From assembly GCF_000382345.1 (NCBI RefSeq), contig NZ_KB908076.1, forward strand, positions 124,001 to 188,000: a stretch of 64,000 bases of DNA, given 5' to 3'. Under the pieces are notes generated by a model, which saw nothing but the letters and a program-made list of their open reading frames with translations, did no database searches and was not told the DNA's origin. This DNA is from Massilia niastensis DSM 21313. GTDB taxonomy: Bacteria > Pseudomonadota > Gammaproteobacteria > Burkholderiales > Burkholderiaceae_D. Shown here piece by piece: positions 1-9,439 of this stretch. A program made the position numbers and the translations under genes. The stretch's first letter is position 1. Each line of letters opens with the position of its first letter.

Positions 1-1
1 C

Positions 2-1060
2 GAGGTCAAATGGACCGACACCTTGCGCCTGCATGAAACGATCGCGTCAGCGGTCGACCCGACCACCGCGCTTGCCGTCGGCCTGAAGGTCGACGTCGAC
101 GCGTTGCCGCCGGCCGTCCAGCAGGGCATCAAGGACGGCAGCGTCGACCTGAAAAATCCGCAGACGACCGTCACCCTGCTCAAGCTCAATGCCGTGGTCG
201 GCCTGGCCGGGCAGGTGGAAACGGTGGCCGGCAGGGATGTGCTCAGGCGCGTCGGCACCACCTGCGCGCTGTGCCATTCGACCGTCGACGATTCGTTCGC
301 CAAGGGCATCGGCAAGCGCCTGGACGGCTGGCCGAACCGCGACCTGAACCCGGGTGCGATCATCGCGCTCTCGCCCGCGCTGAGCGCCGCGCAGAAGGCC
401 GTCTACAACTCCTGGGGACCGGGCAAGTACGACCCGCGCTTCAGCATCGACGGAAAGAATGGCCCGGTGACGATCCCGCCGGCCTACGGCCTGAAGGACT
501 TGCGCAGCATTACCTTCACCGGCGACGGCGACGATGTCAGTTACTGGAACCGCTACGTCGCCGTGACCCAGATGGGTGGGCTCGGGCACTTCGCCGACCC
601 GCGTATCGGCGTGGACATCACCAATGGCGCGGTCAACCGGGTGGAACCGCTGCTGCCGGCGCTGCGCGCCTACCAGCTCTCGCTCGACGCCCCGCCGCCG
701 CCGGCGGGCAGCTTCGATGCGGTGGCCGCCGCGCGCGGCCGCCTGCTGTTCAACGGCAAGGGCACCTGCCTGAGCTGCCACAGCGGACCGAAGTTCACCG
801 ACGCCAACGAGCGCCTGCACGAGGTGTCGGAAGTGGTGAGCGAACCGGAACCGGGCGGCGCGCCCAGCTATGCGTCGCGCAGCGCGACCAAAAAATACCG
901 CACGGCGCCGCTGCGCGGGCTGTGGCAGCACCCGCCGTACTTCCACAACGGGACGGCGGCGACGCCGGAGGATGTGGTGAAGACCTATAACGAGCGCAAG
1001 GCCCTGGGCCTGAGCCCGCAGGAGGTCGCGGACCTGGCGCAGTACCTCAAATCGCTGTAG
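2..1060 (+). CDS. Di-haem cytochrome c family protein (3' part)
   Basis: The reading frame is open from the window edge, so the N-terminus lies outside; the TTG at 23 is only an in-frame codon. Two CxxCH haem-c motifs are visible, CALCH near base 263 and CLSCH near base 767. The C-terminal stretch (PLRGLWQHPPYFHNG, then a helix ending in ADLAQYLKSL) is typical of the second haem domain of cytochrome c peroxidase/MauG-like proteins. These act in the periplasm in electron transfer or peroxide reduction. The substrate cannot be told from sequence. There is a 135-base gap to the next gene on the same strand. Confidence 0.75.
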   Translation, partial: EVKWTDTLRLHETIASAVDPTTALAVGLKVDVDALPPAVQQGIKDGSVDLKNPQTTVTLLKLNAVVGLAGQVETVAGRDVLRRVGTTCALCHSTVDDSFAKGIGKRLDGWPNRDLNPGAIIALSPALSAAQKAVYNSWGPGKYDPRFSIDGKNGPVTIPPAYGLKDLRSITFTGDGDDVSYWNRYVAVTQMGGLGHFADPRIGVDITNGAVNRVEPLLPALRAYQLSLDAPPPPAGSFDAVAAARGRLLFNGKGTCLSCHSGPKFTDANERLHEVSEVVSEPEPGGAPSYASRSATKKYRTAPLRGLWQHPPYFHNGTAATPEDVVKTYNERKALGLSPQEVADLAQYLKSL

Positions 1061-1195
1061 CGCACACCAGGCCGGGCCTGCCACCCCAGGCGGACCCGTG
1101 CGCTGTTACTTGTATTTTTGTTATAGAGTCGTCTCGACTGTCCTTGCCCATTAGATGTCCACGGCCACAATCCTGCATGGCGGAGGGAACGAGGG

Positions 1196-2557
1196 ATGAC
1201 GTCGCAACTGACGAACGAATTGCGGTTTGCTACCCGTGCGCTGCTTCGCGACAACTGGTTATGCCAGTCCTCCTTGCGTAAGCTGCGGCGCAACGAACAA
1301 CTCGACAGCGAACAGCTGGACCGCATGCAGGCGCGCTACCTGCATAAAACCCTGCAAACCGCGATCGCGCGTTTGCCGTTCTATTCCCACATCTCGCCGG
1401 CGTTCTCCGTGGACGAAGCGCGGGACGTGCTGCACACCTTGTTTCCCATCATTACCAAGGAAACGCTGCTGGCCAATCCCGCCACCCTGTACCCGCACGG
1501 AGGCGCCCGGCGGCCCTGGGAAGCCGCCGGCAAGACCAGCGGCACGACGGGAACGCCGCTCGTCATCTATCGCAGTATCGAATCGCTGCTGCTCGAGAAC
1601 GCGTTCGTGAAGCGCCACTGGACCTGGGCGGGCTACGAGGATGGCATGCCACGGGCGACGCTCAGGGGCGACATGGTCGTCGGCCTGGAGCGCAAGGAAC
1701 CGCCATTCTGGTTCTGGAACCGGTATAACCAGCAATTGCTGCTGTCCTCGCGTCATCTGACCAGCGCCCACGTCGGCGCCATCATCGACCGCCTGGAATC
1801 GCTGTCGCCGCCGATCATGCAGGCTTATCCGTCGACGGCGTTTACGCTGGCCACCTATCTTGCGCGCAGCAAGCGGCAACTGCGCATTCCCCATGTCTTC
1901 ACCGCTTCCGAGCCGCTGTATCCCCACCAGCGCGAGCTGATCCTGGAGCGCCTGGGTCTCAGGATCATGGACATGTACGGCATGGCCGAACGGGTTGCGT
2001 TCGCGACCCAGTGCGAACATGGAGAGATGCACATCAATCCCGATTATTCGTACGTCGAGATCGTCGACGAGCAGGGCAGGCGGACCGATGACTACGGTTA
2101 TGTGGTCGGCACGACCTTCCATAACCAGGCGATGCCGCTGGTACGCTATCGCCTGAGCGACCGCACCCGCTGGAAGCCGGGACGCTGTGCCTGCGGGCGC
2201 AGCTTTCCCATGATCGAGAGCGTCACCGGCAAGTACGAAGACAGCATCACCGGCAGCAATGCCGCCGTCGTGAGCCCGTCCGTGCTGACCTTCGCCTTCA
2301 AGGGGGTCGAGCATATCCGGCGCTCGCAGGTTGCCCAGGTCGGTCCGGCGCGCTGGGAAGTGCGGCTGGTGCCTTTCCCCGAATTCTCGGCAGCCGACCA
2401 GAACAAGCTGGTTGACAACATTCACACCCTGGTCGATCCCCATGTCGACGTCAAGGTGGTTCTGGCAACCGAATTGCCCGACACGGCGGCCGGGAAGTTC
2501 CGCTGGGTCGTCAACGAAACGGCGCAGCACACGGCTGCCGCCGAGAGCCCGCATTGA
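1196..2557 (+). CDS. Phenylacetate-CoA ligase / CapK-like adenylate-forming enzyme
   Basis: 453 aa, about the length of PaaK/CapK-type adenylate-forming proteins. The phosphate-binding signature SGTTGTPLVIYRS lies near residues 113-125 and MYGMAER near residue 260 corresponds to the A5-type motif. A CxCGRSFP segment near residue 335 is common in this branch. The family activates a carboxylic acid with ATP, usually to a CoA ester; CapK-like members sit in polysaccharide clusters. No phenylacetate pathway genes are nearby, so the substrate is unknown. ATG chosen because GGAGGGAACGAGGG precedes it. Confidence 0.75.
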   Translation: MTSQLTNELRFATRALLRDNWLCQSSLRKLRRNEQLDSEQLDRMQARYLHKTLQTAIARLPFYSHISPAFSVDEARDVLHTLFPIITKETLLANPATLYPHGGARRPWEAAGKTSGTTGTPLVIYRSIESLLLENAFVKRHWTWAGYEDGMPRATLRGDMVVGLERKEPPFWFWNRYNQQLLLSSRHLTSAHVGAIIDRLESLSPPIMQAYPSTAFTLATYLARSKRQLRIPHVFTASEPLYPHQRELILERLGLRIMDMYGMAERVAFATQCEHGEMHINPDYSYVEIVDEQGRRTDDYGYVVGTTFHNQAMPLVRYRLSDRTRWKPGRCACGRSFPMIESVTGKYEDSITGSNAAVVSPSVLTFAFKGVEHIRRSQVAQVGPARWEVRLVPFPEFSAADQNKLVDNIHTLVDPHVDVKVVLATELPDTAAGKFRWVVNETAQHTAAAESPH

Positions 2558-2584
2558 GGCAGGACAGGCGCAGCGCGCGCCTGC

Positions 2585-3040
2585 TCAGCTACGCAGCAGA
2601 TGCATCACCGTCGCGATCTTGTACGGCTTGCCCACGAACAGATAGTTGCGGTCGCGGTTGGCCAGCAGCGCCGGCACCGTGAAGCCGGACGTCAGGACCA
2701 CCTTGATCCAGGGATAGCGCTCGGTGACCGTATCGGCCAGCTGCAAGCCGTTCATGCTGGGCATCATGATGTCGGAGAACACGGCATCGATATCGTCGTG
2801 GCGCTCGAGCAGCGCGAGCGCCTCCGCTCCCGAATACGCGACCACCACCTCGAGTCCCTGGTTGCGCAGCAGCGCCTCCGCCAGTTCCGCCAGGTCCTGC
2901 TCGTCGTCGACGACCAGCACCTTGGCCAGCGATGCTCCGGTGGATTCGTCCTGGTCCGGCGACGCCGGCAACTGGCTCCGGTCACGGCGCCTGGGCGGCT
3001 CCGTCACGAAACAGGGCCTGGAGGGAGCGTGCTGCAACAT
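2585..3040 (-). CDS. Stand-alone response regulator receiver protein
   Basis: 151 aa from the ATG at 3040 (an in-frame TTG at 3052 is the alternative). After a low-complexity N-terminus of about 40 residues comes a single CheY-like receiver: acidic pair in VLVVDDE, phospho-acceptor Asp in VFSDIMMP, switch Thr/Ser in VLTSGF, and conserved Lys in VGKPYK. There is no output domain, so it probably works by protein contacts, as CheY-like or hybrid-kinase partners do. No kinase is adjacent. It converges on the ligase gene with 27 bases between the stops. Confidence 0.8.
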   Translation of the reverse strand: MLQHAPSRPCFVTEPPRRRDRSQLPASPDQDESTGASLAKVLVVDDEQDLAELAEALLRNQGLEVVVAYSGAEALALLERHDDIDAVFSDIMMPSMNGLQLADTVTERYPWIKVVLTSGFTVPALLANRDRNYLFVGKPYKIATVMHLLRS

Positions 3041-3192
3041 GATTCTTGACAATGGGTATCCGTGTTTCGATGAAGTCCGCCGAAGCCGGCCCGCTCAGGC
3101 AGGCCTCGGCCCCAGTATGGGCCAAGCGGGACAGCGGCCGCACACGATTGCCTGCCGGCACCTGACCGGTGTGAGGCGCAGCGCGCAGCGCC

Positions 3193-4101
3193 TCAGGCCT
3201 GCTTCTCGTCCGGCGACAGGATGTTCAGGAAGGCGCGCACCACCGGGGCGTCGTCCTGCACCGGATAGCTGATGTACAGGTTGGCGGACGGCGCATTGGT
3301 GCGGATCGGCAGGAAGCGCACGCCCGGCCAGCCGATGCGGCTGGTGGTTTCCGGCATCAGGGCCACGCCCAGCCCGGCGCCGACCATGGCCAGCAGGGTT
3401 TGCGGCTCGGCCGCTTCCTGGAAGATGGTCGGCTGGAAGCCGGCGTTGACGCAGCACTGGATCAGGTAGCGCGGCTCGGCCGACTGGTCCAGGTGCAGGG
3501 TCAGCATCGGCTCGCCGGCGATATCAAGCAGCTCGATGTCTTCGTGCGCCGCCAGCGGATGCTGCTCGTTCACCGCCACGCACACGTTCTCGCGGAAGCA
3601 CAGTTCCTGGTGCAGGCTGGCCTGCCTGAGCACATCCTGCTCGATGCGCGGCTCGCGCCAGAAGCCGATATCGATCTGCCGGTTGCGCAGCGCTTCCCAC
3701 TGGTCGTTCGGCCCCATCTCGTGGATGGTCCAGGTCACGCGCGGGAACTGGCTCTGGAACTGCTCCAGCAGGCTGGGGATCGGTCCCCACATGGCCGAAC
3801 CGACGATGCCCACCCGCAGCCGGCCGACTTCGCCGCGGTCGATCTGGCGGATGGTGTCGATGGTCATGCGCATCTTCGCCAGCAGTTCGGCCGCCTCGAC
3901 CATCAGCGCCTTGCCGGCCACCGTCAGTTCGAAGCTGCGCGTGGTGCGGGTGAACAGGCGCACCCCCAGCTCGCTCTCCAGCTTCATGATCTGCTGGCTC
4001 AGCGGCGGCTGCGAGATGTGCAGGCGTTCGGCGGCGCGGCTGAAGCTCTTTTCTTCGGCCACCGCGAGGAAGTATTTCAGCTGTTTCAGGTCGATCGACA
4101 T
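3193..4101 (-). CDS. LysR-family transcriptional regulator
   Basis: 302 aa, normal for LysR proteins. Residues 1-65 are the winged helix-turn-helix (FSRAAERLHISQPPLSQQI), followed by a linker helix and a periplasmic-binding-protein-like effector domain. The start at 4101 gives the usual LysR N-terminus (MSIDLKQLKYFLAVAEE); a longer frame running into psuG is not used. The gene lies 20 bases downstream of psuG on the same strand and is probably cotranscribed with psuK-psuG, so it may control nucleoside or pseudouridine use. The effector is not known. Confidence 0.9.
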   Translation of the reverse strand: MSIDLKQLKYFLAVAEEKSFSRAAERLHISQPPLSQQIMKLESELGVRLFTRTTRSFELTVAGKALMVEAAELLAKMRMTIDTIRQIDRGEVGRLRVGIVGSAMWGPIPSLLEQFQSQFPRVTWTIHEMGPNDQWEALRNRQIDIGFWREPRIEQDVLRQASLHQELCFRENVCVAVNEQHPLAAHEDIELLDIAGEPMLTLHLDQSAEPRYLIQCCVNAGFQPTIFQEAAEPQTLLAMVGAGLGVALMPETTSRIGWPGVRFLPIRTNAPSANLYISYPVQDDAPVVRAFLNILSPDEKQA

Positions 4102-4121
4102 GGGCGTGCGCGTCAATGGGG

Positions 4122-5042
<921 letters not shown>

Positions 5043-5044
5043 GG

Positions 5045-6154
5045 TCAGTCCTGGGAAGGTTCGTGGAAAGGAGCCTGGAGGCGGCCGGGGTCGAGCAGCG
5101 GCGACACGGTCTGCTCGCACTCGAGGGTCATGGCGGACAACTGCAGTCCGCGGCCGCAGGCCAGTGCCAGGTCGGGATCCCCGCCGTGCAGCGACCAGCA
5201 CACGGCGGCCGCGAAGGCGTCGCCGGCGCCGGTGACGTCGACCACCCGGACCGGCGGCGCGTCGAGGCGCGCCATGCCGTCCGGGCTGGTGAACATCACG
5301 CCGCCGGCGCCGCGCGTGACGACCACGTCCTGCACGCCTTCGCGCTGGACTGCAAGGCAGGCGGCGGCGATATCGGCATCGTCCAGCAGGGGACGGCCGA
5401 CCCGGGCCGCCAGTTCGCCGGCATTCAGGATCAGGAGGCGCAGGCCGGACAGCTTGCGCGGCAGGCGCGCCATCTTCGGTTCGGAGACCGCGACCACGGC
5501 CATGTCGACGCCGTCGCGCACGGCATCCTCGAGCAGGGCGGCGATGGTGTCGTACGGCAGGTTCAGGTCGGCCACGATCAGCGAGGCGCCGGCGCGCTGC
5601 TGCTGGCGCGCCACCAGGAAGTCGGGGGTGAGCGCTTCGTTGATCGCCATGTCGGCCAGCGCGACCGCCATCTCGCCATCGGTGTCCAGCACGGCGGTGT
5701 AGGTGCCGCTGCTGGCGCCGTCGAGGCGCAGCGTGCCGCGGGTGTCGATGCCGACGCCTTCCGCATGGGCGAGCAGGGCGCGTCCGGAGGCGTCGCCGCC
5801 GACCGCCGTGATCAGGGATACCGGCGCGCCTAGGCGGGCCAGGTTCTCGGCGATGTTGCGCGCCACGCCGCCGAAGGATTCGTCCTGGCGCGCCGGATTC
5901 GAGGTGCCGAGAGTAAGCTTGCCGAGCGAGCGCAGCTTGCGGTCCAGGTTGGCGGCGCCGATGCACAGGATCGGCCGGTGGTCCGGCAGCACGTAGGCGC
6001 GGCCGAGGATGCGGCGCTCGCGCACCAGGGTGGCGATGTAGTTGGCGACCGCGGAACGCGACAAGCCCAGTTGCGTGGCCAGATCCTGCTGTGAAATGAA
6101 GGGATTGGCACGGATCAGTTCATATAACTGTTCTTTTTTGGGCAGGTCGCTCAC
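5045..6154 (-). CDS. psuK: Pseudouridine kinase with N-terminal winged-helix domain (PfkB family)
   Basis: 369 aa. Residues 1-55 form a winged helix-turn-helix (ISQQDLATQLGLSRSAVANYI). Residues 60-350 are a PfkB/ribokinase fold with the signature VVDVTGAGDAFAAAV, which carries the catalytic Asp, and an FGGVARNIAENLARLG substrate motif. The kinase phosphorylates pseudouridine to its 5'-phosphate for PsuG. HTH-kinase fusions of this type are known in the PfkB family and may act as self-regulating repressors. Two identical sites 21 bases apart lie just upstream (6166-6198). The first codon is GTG. Confidence 0.88.
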   Translation of the reverse strand: MSDLPKKEQLYELIRANPFISQQDLATQLGLSRSAVANYIATLVRERRILGRAYVLPDHRPILCIGAANLDRKLRSLGKLTLGTSNPARQDESFGGVARNIAENLARLGAPVSLITAVGGDASGRALLAHAEGVGIDTRGTLRLDGASSGTYTAVLDTDGEMAVALADMAINEALTPDFLVARQQQRAGASLIVADLNLPYDTIAALLEDAVRDGVDMAVVAVSEPKMARLPRKLSGLRLLILNAGELAARVGRPLLDDADIAAACLAVQREGVQDVVVTRGAGGVMFTSPDGMARLDAPPVRVVDVTGAGDAFAAAVCWSLHGGDPDLALACGRGLQLSAMTLECEQTVSPLLDPGRLQAPFHEPSQD

Positions 6155-6165
6155 GGTCGTGTCTC

Positions 6166-6198
6166 AAACAAATGTTTATCAATACTAGACAAATGTTT
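6166..6198. promoter_or_regulatory. Tandem operator candidate upstream of psuK
   Basis: AAACAAATGTTT at 6166-6177 and AGACAAATGTTT at 6187-6198 are near-palindromes whose starts are exactly 21 bases (two helical turns) apart. They lie 12 to 44 bases upstream of the psuK start, in the divergent gap between psuK and xapA. Placement fits an operator for the HTH domain of PsuK, or for the LysR regulator; the binding protein is inferred. Confidence 0.5.
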
Positions 6199-6405
6199 TT
6201 CCGGTGTCAACCAGTCGTCTGCATGGTAGCACTGGATCCGCTTATTTATCCGGTAATGATATAAATCGGGAAGAAAAATGGTATTTGCCATACATATCGG
6301 GCTTCATGCATAGTAATACTATTCGGCTGACCATCTCCGCACCTGCTGCGGCAGCGCCACCAGCCTCTCCGAACGCCCCCCGACCAGCACACACAAGGAA
6401 GATCC

Positions 6406-7245
6406 ATGTCCAGCAATACCCCATTCGAAGCCGCCGACATCATCCGTGCCCGCAAGCCGGGCTTTACGCCGCGCGTGGCGCTGATCCTCGGTTCGGGCCT
6501 GGGCGTGCTGGCCGAGCAGATGGCGGACGCGGTGGCGATCAGCTACGCCGACCTGCCGGGCTTCCCGATCAGCACCGTGCACGGCCACGCGGGCGAACTG
6601 GTGCTCGGCACCCTGGCCGGCGTGCCGGTCGCCTGCATGAAGGGCCGCGGCCACTTCTACGAAGGCTATGGCCCGGGCGTGATGACCTCGGCCATCCGCA
6701 CCCTGAAGCTGATCGGCGCCGAACTGCTGTTCGTCACCAACGCCGCCGGTTCGCTGCGCGTCGAGGCCGACGCCGGCAGCCTGGTGGCCCTGACCGACCA
6801 CATCAACTTCCTGCCGGGCAGCCCGATGGCCGGCCCGAACGACGAGCGCTTCGGTCCGCGCTTCTTCAGCATGGCCAACGCCTACGATGCGGAAATCCGC
6901 GAACTGGTCAAGCTGACCGCACAGGAGAAGGGCATCACCCTGCACGAAGGCGTGTACCTGGCCGCGGCCGGCCCGCACTTCGAGACGGTCGCCGAAATCC
7001 GCGCCTTCAAGACCCTGGGCGCCGACGTGGTCGGCATGTCGCTGATCCCGGAAGTGATCGCCGCCCGCCATTGCGGCCTGAAAGTGGCCGCCGTCTCGGC
7101 CATCACCAACCTGGCCGAAGGCCTGAGCCCGTTCGCGCTGTCGCACGAGCAGACCCTGAAGTACGCCGCCGTGGCGGCCAAGGACATGGTCACCCTGATC
7201 CACTCCTTCGTCGAGCGCCTGGGCGCGACCCCGCGCGCAGCCTGA
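6406..7245 (+). CDS. xapA: Purine-nucleoside phosphorylase (XapA/PNP-II type)
   Basis: 279 aa. Closely resembles trimeric-fold purine nucleoside phosphorylases of the E. coli XapA kind: ALILGSGLGVLAEQM (phosphate loop), TVHGHAGELVLG, CMKGRGHFYEGY, FVTNAAGS, and the base-specificity region VSAITNLAEGLS. It splits purine (deoxy)nucleosides with phosphate into base and (deoxy)ribose 1-phosphate. AGGAAG precedes the ATG. First gene of a rightward run with deoB and deoC, which take the sugar phosphate onward. Purine range (xanthosine versus inosine/guanosine) cannot be fixed from sequence. Confidence 0.93.
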   Translation: MSSNTPFEAADIIRARKPGFTPRVALILGSGLGVLAEQMADAVAISYADLPGFPISTVHGHAGELVLGTLAGVPVACMKGRGHFYEGYGPGVMTSAIRTLKLIGAELLFVTNAAGSLRVEADAGSLVALTDHINFLPGSPMAGPNDERFGPRFFSMANAYDAEIRELVKLTAQEKGITLHEGVYLAAAGPHFETVAEIRAFKTLGADVVGMSLIPEVIAARHCGLKVAAVSAITNLAEGLSPFALSHEQTLKYAAVAAKDMVTLIHSFVERLGATPRAA

Positions 7246-7275
7246 ACCCTTTATCCATAGAGAGCGAGCGATATC

Positions 7276-8469
7276 ATGTCACGCGCATTCATCCTCCTGC
7301 TTGACTCGTTCGGCCTGGGCGCGCTGCCCGATGCCGACAAATACGGCGACACGGGCGCCAACACCTTCGGCCACATCGCCGAGTGGGCCGCCAGGGAAGG
7401 CAAGCCGATGTCGCTGCCGAACCTCGAGCGCCTGGGCCTGGCGGCCGCGGCGCACAAGGCCAGCGGCGAATGGGCCGCCGGCTTCGGGCTGCGCGACGGC
7501 TTCACCGGCGCCTGGGGCGTCGCGCGCGAGCAGTCGACCGGCAAGGACACCCAGAGCGGCCACTGGGAAATCGCCGGCGTGCCGGTGCTGTTCGACTGGG
7601 GCTACTTCCCGAAGACCGTGCCCTCGTTCCCGAAAGAGCTGACCGACAGGCTGCAGGAGATCACCGGCGTGGCCGGCTGGCTCGGCAACTGTCACGCTTC
7701 CGGCACCACCATCATCAACGAACTGGGCGACGAGCATGTCGCCAGCGGCAAGCCGATCCTGTATACCTCGGCCGACTCGGTGCTGCAGATCGCCGCGCAC
7801 GAAGAGCATTTCGGCCTGGAGCGCCTGTACCAGGTGTGCGAAGCCGCCTACGAGCTGGTCAAGCCGTACAACATCGGCCGCGTGATCGCCCGTCCGTTCC
7901 GTGGTGCGAACGGCGACTACAAGCGCACCGCGAACCGCCACGACTACGCCGTGCCGCCGACCGCGCCGACCCTGCTGGACCACGTGAAGAACGACGGCGG
8001 CGAAGTCATCGCGCTGGGCAAGATCAGCGACATCTTCGCGGCCCAGGGCGTGACGCGCCTGGTCAAGGGGCCGGACAACATGGCCCTGTTCGACCGCCTG
8101 CTCGAGGTGGCGGACGAAGCGGGCGACAAGTCGCTCACCTTCGTGAACTTCGTCGACTTCGACATGCACTTCGGCCACCGCCGCGATGTCGCCGGCTATT
8201 CGAACGCGCTGCACGAACTGGACGCGCGCATGCCGGAATTCATGGCCAGGCTCAAGGAAGGCGACCTGGTCGTGATCACCGCCGACCATGGCTGCGACCC
8301 GACCGCGCCCGGCTCGGACCACACCCGCGAGCACATCCCGATGATTTTCTTCGGCCCGGGCGTCGCCCCGCGCGAACTGCCGGTTGCGGATACTTTCTCC
8401 GACATCGGCGCCACCCTGGCCAAGCACCTTGGCGTCAAACCACTTTCGAACGGAACCGCACTGCTATGA
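7276..8469 (+). CDS. deoB: Phosphopentomutase
   Basis: 397 aa, standard DeoB length. Converts (deoxy)ribose 1-phosphate to the 5-phosphate. Metal-binding alkaline-phosphatase-superfamily motifs are visible: LLLDSFGLGALPDA at the N-terminus, GKDTQSGHWEIAG with the phosphorylated Thr region, FVNFVDFDMHFGHRRD, and TADHGCDPTAPGSDHTREH near the C-terminus. The stop overlaps the deoC start as ATGA, so the two are translationally coupled. Confidence 0.97.
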   Translation: MSRAFILLLDSFGLGALPDADKYGDTGANTFGHIAEWAAREGKPMSLPNLERLGLAAAAHKASGEWAAGFGLRDGFTGAWGVAREQSTGKDTQSGHWEIAGVPVLFDWGYFPKTVPSFPKELTDRLQEITGVAGWLGNCHASGTTIINELGDEHVASGKPILYTSADSVLQIAAHEEHFGLERLYQVCEAAYELVKPYNIGRVIARPFRGANGDYKRTANRHDYAVPPTAPTLLDHVKNDGGEVIALGKISDIFAAQGVTRLVKGPDNMALFDRLLEVADEAGDKSLTFVNFVDFDMHFGHRRDVAGYSNALHELDARMPEFMARLKEGDLVVITADHGCDPTAPGSDHTREHIPMIFFGPGVAPRELPVADTFSDIGATLAKHLGVKPLSNGTALL

Positions 8470-9422
8470 CCCAGCCCCTGGATTTCAAACGTAATACCGC
8501 CGTCGGCCTGGACCTGGGCCTGGTCAACGGCATCAAGGTCAACCGCAATGCGGCCGACCGCCGCGCCGCCAGCCTGGCCAACCGCCGCACGGTCAAGAAA
8601 GAATACCAGGCCGCCTGGCTGGTCCGCGCGATCGAATGCATGGACCTGACCACGCTGTCGGGCGACGACACCCCGGGCCGCGTCGAGCGCCTGTGCATGA
8701 AGGCGATGCGCCCGCTGCGCACCGACCTGATGCAGGCCCTGGGCCTGGAGCGCCTGACCACCGGCGCGGTCTGCGTGTACCATGAAATGATCCAGCCGGC
8801 CGTCCGCATCCTGGAAGGCCGCCTGCCGATCGCCGCGGTGTCGACCGCGTTCCCGGCCGGCCTGTCCAGCCTGGAAACCAAGCTGCGCGAGATCGAGCTG
8901 TCGGTGGCCGCCGGCGCGACCGAGATCGACATCGTGATCACCCGCCAGCACGTCCTGACCGGCAACTGGCAGGCGCTGTACGACGAGATGGTGGCTTACC
9001 GCCAGGCTTGCGGCGAAGCGCACGTGAAGGCGATCCTCGCGACCGGCGACCTGGTCACCCTGGAAAACGTGGCCAAGGCCTCGTGGGTGTGCATGATGGC
9101 CGGCGCCGATTTCATCAAGACCTCGACCGGCAAGGAAGGCGTCAACGCCACCATCCCGGTGTCGCTGGTGATGGTGCGCGCGATCCGCGACTACTACGAG
9201 CAGACCGGCTTCATGGTCGGCTACAAGCCGGCCGGCGGCGTCTCGACCGCCAAGTCGGCGCTGCAGTACCTGACCGTGATGAAGGAAGAGCTGGGCAATG
9301 AATGGCTGCAGCCGCACCTGTTCCGCATCGGCGCATCGAGCCTGCTGACCGACATCGAACGGCAGCTCGAGCACTACGTGACGGGCAACTACTCGGCCGC
9401 CCACCGCCACGCGCAACCTTAA
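8466..9422 (+). CDS. deoC: Deoxyribose-phosphate aldolase
   Basis: 318 aa, the longer proteobacterial DeoC form. Cleaves 2-deoxyribose 5-phosphate to acetaldehyde and glyceraldehyde 3-phosphate. The Schiff-base Lys region is in MVGYKPAGGVST, and the other conserved lysine segments are VKAILATGDL and ADFIKTSTGK. Start at 8466 overlaps the deoB stop. The following aldehyde dehydrogenase gene begins 17 bases after the stop, a logical partner for the acetaldehyde product. Confidence 0.96.
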   Translation: MTQPLDFKRNTAVGLDLGLVNGIKVNRNAADRRAASLANRRTVKKEYQAAWLVRAIECMDLTTLSGDDTPGRVERLCMKAMRPLRTDLMQALGLERLTTGAVCVYHEMIQPAVRILEGRLPIAAVSTAFPAGLSSLETKLREIELSVAAGATEIDIVITRQHVLTGNWQALYDEMVAYRQACGEAHVKAILATGDLVTLENVAKASWVCMMAGADFIKTSTGKEGVNATIPVSLVMVRAIRDYYEQTGFMVGYKPAGGVSTAKSALQYLTVMKEELGNEWLQPHLFRIGASSLLTDIERQLEHYVTGNYSAAHRHAQP

Positions 9423-9439
9423 ACTCCAACGGATTCGTC

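Noticed and set aside
7383-9422. Apparent 679-aa deoC with a long N-terminal extension
   Set aside because: The extension is out-of-frame deoB; the coupled ATGA start at 8466 gives standard DeoC.
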